A DNA stretch of 64,000 nt from Sipunculus nudus (lineage: Eukaryota > Annelida > Sipuncula > Golfingiida > Sipunculidae). Each line of letters starts with the position of its first letter. Position 1 is the first letter of the stretch. Below are positions 58,331 to 64,000 of this stretch, piece after piece. The DNA lies in contig CM049317.1 of the NCBI GenBank assembly GCA_026874595.1, positions 75,980,891-76,044,890 on the forward strand, read 5' to 3'. The position numbers were made by a program, and so were the translations under genes. Under the pieces are notes generated by a model that saw only the letters and a program-made list of their open reading frames with translations, had not been told where the DNA came from and did no database searches.

Positions 58331-58600
58331 GAAGGTAGAGTTATCCTCCGTTGTAAAATTCTCTATGGCCTACACACTAGGCCAGAGCGGTTTAACTCTG
58401 AAGAAAAACAACACTGTAAATTCACAACAGTCTGTTTCACGGGATGCAACCCGATCATCAGGTGAATGTGGTTAGAATGAAGCTAACGGCGTGGTTCGAA
58501 AAGCCGAGACTTTACGAGATAATCTGATCAGGCCTAGTAAGAGCAACAGCTTGATCATTTAATCTTCTACTCTGCATTACCATTTCCCCACATAAATTGT
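58331..58600 (-). mobile_element. Hammerhead-bearing short element (retrozyme or Penelope end)
   Basis: A non-coding block right of the (TA)n that follows the TRIM. It contains a near-canonical hammerhead on the minus strand (58420-58467), a 6-bp hairpin GGCCTA/TAGGCC (58367-58383) and paired AGAGTTA/TAACTCT segments. Right boundary uncertain. Retrozymes and Penelope-like elements are the known carriers of such ribozymes in invertebrates. Confidence 0.55.
58420..58467 (-). ncRNA. Hammerhead ribozyme, near-canonical, type I
   Basis: Read from 58467 down: stem I AUUCAC (58467-58462), core CUGAUGA (58461-58455), a U, stem II CGGG-UUGCAU-CCCG (58453-58440), a U, GAAA (58438-58435), stem III CAG-A-CUG (58434-58428), UU, then GUGAAU (58425-58420) closing stem I by six perfect pairs. 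All conserved core positions are present; the only departure is a U-U where a G-C pair usually starts stem II. The 3-bp stem III is too short to be stable alone, as in retroelement hammerheads thought to act as dimers. Predicted cleavage is after the UU. Confidence 0.82.
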
Positions 58601-58914
58601 AACTAATCAAATAAACATTATCGGGGGGGGGGGGGGGCATTCTTGTTAACATCTAACGGCACTCTACTGGATGAACACAACCAATGGGCGATAATACAAG
58701 AATCGCAGTGTCTTTTTAAACTGGCCTTATTTAACCTGCGCTTAGTGGAGAGTTACTGTTTTTCTGTCGATAGTATGTATGTGCGTGTTGTTTTTAGGTG
58801 TTTTTCCGCAAGATATCTAAAGGTTACATCGATTTGATTTGCATTTGACCTAGAGGTTGGGAGTGATCACATTTTGGTGTTTATCTGTACTTTTTTTATA
58901 CAAATTTGCATACT
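58601..58914. other. No gene seen
   Basis: A G-run (about 58624-58638) and AT-rich sequence. Confidence 0.4.
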
Positions 58915-61085
58915 AACTAAATAAGATATCCATTACCTCGTCCATTGCCTCAGTTTGATCCTGATTTTCTTTAATAAGATTACTTATTATCTTTATTGTA
59001 CCTTTTACCTTCTCCAATGCCAGAAAGTAAGCAGTGTTAATTTCCCCTGCCTCTATCCACTTTATCTTGTCACTACTTTGTGGACCACGACAATCAGTTT
59101 CGCCTAAAATTATTGTTTCTTAATGTTAATATATCGTTCCCAGATCTCTCGATTTTTCTGATTACTTATTTTCCTTCAAACTAATTTAATCTGGAATTTA
59201 AATCCTTTATTTTATACTTTTTATACTTTGTTCTATTTTATTTCTGCTATAATCTAAAGCAGCACATTGTATTCGACATTTACACACGTCCCATAACAAT
59301 TGTTGGCCTAAACTTCGACCTTCATTTTCTGAAATATTACATCGTTGATTACCTGTAAAAATTGTTTATCATTCAACCGGTTATCGTTTAGTTTCCCATA
59401 GCTGGGACCCCTGTTTTTATAACCATAAAGTTTTTATAACCATAAACACAGCTGAATGGTCTGACTCTAAATATTGGCTTACATCACATCCTTTTACTAA
59501 ACTCATGATTCGGCCACTTGCCAATATATAATCTAATCGTCAAGCTGTATATGTTGCGTATCTCTGCCATGTAAACGCTTTTCGATTTCTATGCACACAT
59601 CTAAATACGTCATTAAGTGAACACTGACTGATAACATTATCAAAAGCTCTTACTACGTTCCTATTGAAGCATTCACCAGCAATATTATCCATATTTTCAT
59701 TTAATATCGCATTCATATCACCTCCAAAGACTACGTTTATATCCTGGTCATTAACAGCATTTTGCACAACTCGTATTAAACCGTCGAAAAAGGCAACTTT
59801 ATCATTATCTTTGTTTGGAGCAAACACATTAAAAACACTATATATGATTCTCCTTCATAATTAAACTTAATCAACTGAATTCTCGTATAAAATTCATAAA
59901 CCAGTATCGGTCTAGCATTCACTAAATTTAGATTTTTAGAGACGTACACAATTAAACCTCTGCTACGATTCGTAAAAGGCTGAACATATAATAAACCATT
60001 TGATTCTCTTTGCCACTTTTCTGCCGTTACGTACTGTTGATACAAGAAGCGTATCAACAGTACGTCAATTTTATAATCCTTTATCGAAGCACGAAGTCCA
60101 TCTCGCTTCCTTTTGTTTTGAAGTCCTCGTATATTCAGAGAGCCTATTTTCATAATGTAACAAATAACAATTAACCTTTTCCGCTCTTTTTTATCCATTC
60201 ACTCAGACTTCCAGGATTTGGCCTCTAATGTAATGGCACGCCACAGGTGGTGACTGCGCTGGTCGTTTGGTCTGAGATGGCTGAACAGTTTTGTTACCGA
60301 CGTTTTTGTCTGTTTTTGCCTAAATGGTAACACTTTTACCGTCTCCTCGTCTAACTGTTCAATCCTGTTTTTCAACTTTATTCAGAGTTGCAGACTGCAT
60401 CGAGCCTTAGCTAAGTTTTTCTCTAGCTCCATGAGAATTACGTGTAGAGAGCCTTAATTGCTTTCTATTTTCAGAGATATTTTCCGCCGCATTCACTACT
60501 GCATCTCCACCCACGGCGTCCTCGGGTTCCTCTTCATCCACAGTAGATAGCCGCTCCTCATCCTGGCCGACCTTGTCCGGGCACACCGCCGCGATATGTC
60601 CCACCTCTTTACATACGTAGCACACTTTTTCGCGACTTCTCCTGCCAGATCTTCTGTGGGCCCTCGCGAGTGTCGTGTCCTCGTTCTTGGCAAATACTGC
60701 AGTTAATTGGCTGATTGTCGTAGTAGACCACTACATTCACCTCCATCAACTCTTGATTTGCCTTGGCATAATAAAAGTATTTGACTGTGAATAACGAGTC
60801 AAATCGCGATTCCTGTCATTCCTTTTTCACCATCACAGGTTTGACACAGGTATCCCTGGTTATATAGTTATCCAACCATTGTTCAACTTCTGAATCTGCA
60901 TCATGCATTGGTATTCCATGAATTGACACCCTAGTGGTTTTCTGTGTCCACCCACTCTTGAAAAATTCATTTGTTCGAAAAAGTTTATTGTTTATAACAA
61001 GGAAGGCTGCACTGGCAGCTTTAAGCTTAGCCTCCTCACTGGCCATGTAAACAATACAGGACTCCTTATAGAATTGTGGGCCTAG
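58915..61085 (-). mobile_element. Decayed L1/Tx1-like LINE, ORF1 and 5' part of ORF2
   Basis: Minus strand. ORF1 begins at 61046 with an RRM-like segment (TRVSIHGIPMHDADSEVEQWL) and ends with zinc-knuckle sequence; the second knuckle CYVCKEVGHIAAVC is complete, the first has lost its last cysteine by frameshift. ORF2 starts near 60150 with an AP-endonuclease (MKIGSLNIRGLQNKRKRDG, then GGDMNAILN near 59705 and RLDYILASGR with SDHSAVFMV near 59440-59530), followed by a linker with DKIKWIEAGEINTAYFLALEK (about 59000-59070). The RT itself is absent, so the 3' part is missing near 58915. Several stops and frameshifts. RRM plus CCHC knuckles in ORF1 suggests the L1/Tx1 group. Confidence 0.82.
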
Positions 61086-61428
61086 TAATTCTCCAGTTGA
61101 GGCACTATTGTCCCCGTTTTCATGTACTATTGCATTGTGGCAATGGTGGTATCCAGGTACTGTGCACTTTGTGTATTAGGCTGTGTAATTATATTGTTTT
61201 TCTGTTATTCTGGTGTTGTACTGTGTAATTGTGTTGATTTAGTGTACTGTAATGTCAGGGTTGTTTTAAGAATAAATTATAGTTATTTGTTAACAAAAAA
61301 CACTGAATTCTTTATTCATTCCCTTAAACATTTTACGCTGCCTAGCGTAAAAGGATCTGATTTTTTCTCCATTACAAAATTTATGTACCTCATGCATACA
61401 TGATCTGTTGATATTTGGTTACATAACA
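61086..61428 (+). mobile_element. 5'-truncated LTR (copy C) of the Ty3/gypsy element
   Basis: From about 61127 it matches LTR copies A and B (GGTATCCAGGTACTGTGCAC, GTTGTTTTAAGAATAAATTA, TTATTTGTTAACAAAAAA) and ends ATAACA at 61428. The promoter part is missing. The antisense LINE stops about 40 bp to the left. Confidence 0.75.
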
Positions 61429-61433
61429 TAAAA

Positions 61434-61452
61434 TTGTGGGCTTGTCTGGGAA
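61434..61452 (+). other. Primer-binding site of the gypsy element (tRNA-Pro-like)
   Basis: TGTGGGCTTGTCTGGGAA, six bases after the LTR end, differs at four positions from the complement of the tRNA-Pro 3' end (TGGGGGCTCGTCCGGGAT). Position and similarity support a decayed primer site and fix the LTR end. Confidence 0.6.
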
Positions 61453-61596
61453 GCTTAACATTTTTGAAAATTTATTAGGCCTTGACCTGGACACATTGTT
61501 TTATCATATGTTGTTTACAAGATTACATATTGTTTACATTACATTGTTTGCAGGATTTATCTCAGTAGTTTTTGGTTATTATTTTAACATCTTAAC

Positions 61597-62842
61597 ATGG
61601 CAGATTTCAAACCTGAGACATTTGTTGACGATCCCGACCCAGATCTACTTGAACAGTTGAAAAGGAACAGTTGTTGCGTTTGGGACAACACATACGGCTT
61701 AGTGTGAAAACAGTTTTGAGAAAGCCTGATATCATTGCTAAAATCATGCAAGATTTGGTTAGCAAAGGTTCAATTGAATAGAGTGAAGTTAAAACATCAA
61801 AAAGGCAGCCTTGCTATGCAATTAGAATTTAAAAAGTTGGAAATGCAACATGAGCTAGCATTAAAAGAGAGGAAAGAACATGAAAGCTTAGAAAGAGAAA
61901 GACTATGAAAAGAAAAAGAAATTAAGTTTAAGCGACTGGAGTTAGAAAGACTTAAATTAGAACATAGTCTACATGACATATCAACTCACAGCTTTGATGT
62001 TCCTAAATACATTACACTTGTCCCACCTTTTTTCAAGAAAAAGGGGTTGATAAATATTTCTTACACTTTGAGAAAGTAGCTGAAAATTTAAAATGGCCTA
62101 AGGAAAATTGGACTATGCTTTTACAAAGTGTGTTGACTTGCCAGAGTAATTTATACAGAGTTTTCAGTGGAAGCCGCTGCTGACTATGACCTGTTTAAAC
62201 GGTTAATCCTAAAAGGTTATGAGTTAATTCCGGAGGCTTACCGCCAGAGATTCAGAAATTGGGAAAAACACAAAGAACAGACATACGTGGAATTTGCTAG
62301 GACAAAAGAGCAGTTGTTTGATCGCTGGTCTAGTTCTAAAAATGTAATGAAAGATTATTATAATTTGCGCTAGTTGATTTTGCTGGAAGAATTCAAGCGC
62401 TGCATTAACGAAGATGTTAAAACTTTTCTTGATGAGAAAAGTCCTGAAACACTTGACATTGCTGCTAAATTAGCTGATGATTATTCATTAACACACAAAA
62501 TGTCCTTTACTAGCAAATTAAACCGATCATTCACAAACAAGAATGTAAATCAATATGGTCAAAAGAAGTTAAAGCGCAGTCACCCAGTACTAGTAGTCCT
62601 GATAGTTCAACAAAGGCAATTGCTACACCTCAGTCCACGTCCGCTGTGTCTAAGTCAAACAAACACCAGTCATTTGCAAATCTGTAATTACTGCAAGAAG
62701 GAAGGTCATATAATATCTGACTGCTGGAAACTTGCGACGAAACCAATTAGCGAACCTTCTGGTTTTGATTCAAAATCTATCCATAGCATATTACAAGAGC
62801 CAGGTTCTTTTCATGTAAATAAGGGCTTCAACTCCTTTTAAT
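61597..62842 (+). pseudogene. Ty3/gypsy gag, broken
   Basis: Starts with ATG at 61597 (MADFKPETFVDDPDPDLLEQL), passes a charged coiled-coil-like stretch rich in E, K, L and R, then the capsid-like core (VDKYFLHFEKVAENLKWPKE near 62050-62110; YELIPEAYRQRFRNWEKHK near 62216-62275) and a zinc knuckle CNYCKKEGHIISDC near 62683-62725. Frameshift near 61670, stops near 61780 and 61906, and TAG at 62371-62373 break it. The gag would form the particle that carries the element's RNA. Confidence 0.82.
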
Positions 62843-64000
62843 GACTCTAATAAAGAGTTGATGCTATGGAGGCTAACGTGCCGTGTGACTCAAAAGAAGA
62901 AAGAATCCGTAGCTTGCGGGGTAAAAACCTCAGTTGATTCCTGCGAGGAATTTAATAAGGCTAGGTCATTTCAAGACTCCTGCGAGGAGTATTCTCTGAA
63001 TAAGGCTAAGTCCTTTTATGACTCTTGCGAGAGTATTTAAAATGCGGCCAGGTCCTCTGATGACAAACAGAAGTTTATTTGTGTTGAGAAAAATTCCTCT
63101 GTTGACTCCCATAAGGAGTTTGATTGTAAAAAGGATCTAGATTCCTTTAAGGACTCTGAAAAAGTGTTTATGACTGACACTGTCAATGTCAGTTCTTTGT
63201 TTGATGAAGCTGAGGTAATAGATTCCTCTCCTGACTCTGAAATGTAGTTAATTGAGCCATTCATACATGATGGTTTTCTATCACTTTCAAGTGATTTTTC
63301 AGATTCTACCCCTATTAGAATTTTGAGGGACACTGGTTCAAGCGAAACTTACATGTTAGCAAAGACTTTGCCATTTTCTAATAGGTCCTCTACTGGTGCT
63401 CATGCACTTGTTAATGATGTGTTTTCAGACAAGCACACTTAAGTTCCGCTTCACAGTATACATTTAAAGTCAGATTTGATTTCTGGGAATATTACTGTGG
63501 GCATAAGAACTACTTTACCCTTTAAGGGAATGTAGTTGCCACTAGGCAATGAAGATACAGGTGACAAAGTACAGCCTGTACCAATAGTGACAGAAAAGCC
63601 GTCACTTGATCAGGACACTGATCCTGAAAATCAGGAAATTCCTGGTTTCTATCCTTCATGTACTGTAACTAGATCTATGACCAAGAAAAACACACGTGAG
63701 GATAATGGTCCAGATAAAAACACTCTTGAAGTCACTAGTGACTCATCTAACGACTCGCCCGTACAGGATGCAGCATTTTCAAGGGCGGAATTTATCGCGG
63801 AGCAGCATGAGGACCCTGATATTTCATGTTTGTTTCCATGGGCAGTTTCTAAAGATGAATTGTCACAGAACCCAGTTTGTTTCTATGTTAATTAATGGAG
63901 TGCTTATGCGTAAATGGCGACAACCTGATGTATGCGCTGATGATGAGTGGGCCATCAAACATGAAACAGTAATGCCCAGAAGCTTTCGCAGTGAAATTCT
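62843..64000 (+). pseudogene. Ty3/gypsy protease and start of integrase-like region, broken, runs off the window
   Basis: After gag comes an acidic stretch with repeated SCEE/DSCE motifs (about 62935-63030). A retroviral-type protease follows, with active-site ILRDTGSS near 63322-63345. About 450 bp later the frame 63536-63895 ends in EFIAEQHEDPDISCLF; sequence beyond its stop reads GVLMRKWRQPDV and RSFRSEIL (to 64000), resembling the region at the start of a gypsy integrase. No RT motif is seen between protease and this region. Stops at 63247, 63440 and 63894 show decay. Confidence 0.65.

Noticed and set aside
57777-58331. ORFs across the TRIM on both strands (up to 122 residues)
   Set aside because: Translations of LTRs and (TA)n; the element has no coding function.
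1-64000. CRISPR arrays, bacterial operons, prophage
   Set aside because: Repeats are satellites, LTRs and TIRs; gene structure is eukaryotic.

Overview
The window is intron-rich, AT-rich animal DNA. It has GT-AG introns, a GPI-anchored Ly6/uPAR-type receptor gene, a Golgi carbohydrate sulfotransferase gene, long (TA)n microsatellites and a dense mixture of retroelements (CR1/L2-like and L1/Tx1-like LINEs, Penelope, Ty3/gypsy LTRs, a TRIM) and MITE-like repeats. The repeat families, including a GGTCAAGGTCAC-rich array and TRIM and Penelope elements with ribozymes, look lophotrochozoan, most likely a bivalve mollusc. That placement is inference; no taxonomic marker gene is present.

Region 1-19 kb: a dead LINE at the left edge; a lysine-rich single-pass membrane protein on the minus strand (3.3-4.2 kb); a MITE (7.45-7.80 kb); a pair of 0.71-kb inverted arms 2.1 kb apart (11.2-14.7 kb); and a probable small minus-strand gene for a two-TM membrane protein (17.1-19.0 kb) with two CRE-type sites just upstream. 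Region 19.5-21.6 kb is a second dead LINE.

Region 24.9-39.3 kb is the clearest gene: five exons, all joined by phase-1 introns, encode a 262-residue protein with signal peptide, two 10-cysteine Ly6/uPAR (LU) domains and a GPI-type tail. Its 10.9-kb first intron holds a MITE inserted in (TA)n, a five-unit 143-bp tandem array with nuclear-receptor-like DR1 motifs, a third LINE, and several palindromes and structured repeats. Region 43-46 kb is a diverged long inverted repeat. Solo LTRs of one gypsy family lie at 46.7-47.6 kb (+) and 53.9-54.7 kb (-). Between them an intact single-exon carbohydrate sulfotransferase gene (48.65-50.05 kb) is the only long uninterrupted ORF.

Region 54.9-58.6 kb is the most unusual part. 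A Penelope-like element with an inverted truncated copy, both carrying hammerhead-like cores at their ends, is followed by a 412-bp terminal-repeat retrotransposon in miniature (TRIM) and then by a short element with an almost canonical hammerhead ribozyme. All are separated only by (TA)n tracts. The TRIM has two identical 144-bp LTRs, a perfect 18-nt tRNA-Leu primer site and a polypurine tract, and each LTR carries a tRNA-like A box/B box pair. Beyond it lie an L1/Tx1-like LINE (minus strand, 58.9-61.1 kb) and a broken Ty3/gypsy element running off the right edge, whose visible order (gag, protease, then integrase-like sequence) suggests a Gmr1-type arrangement.
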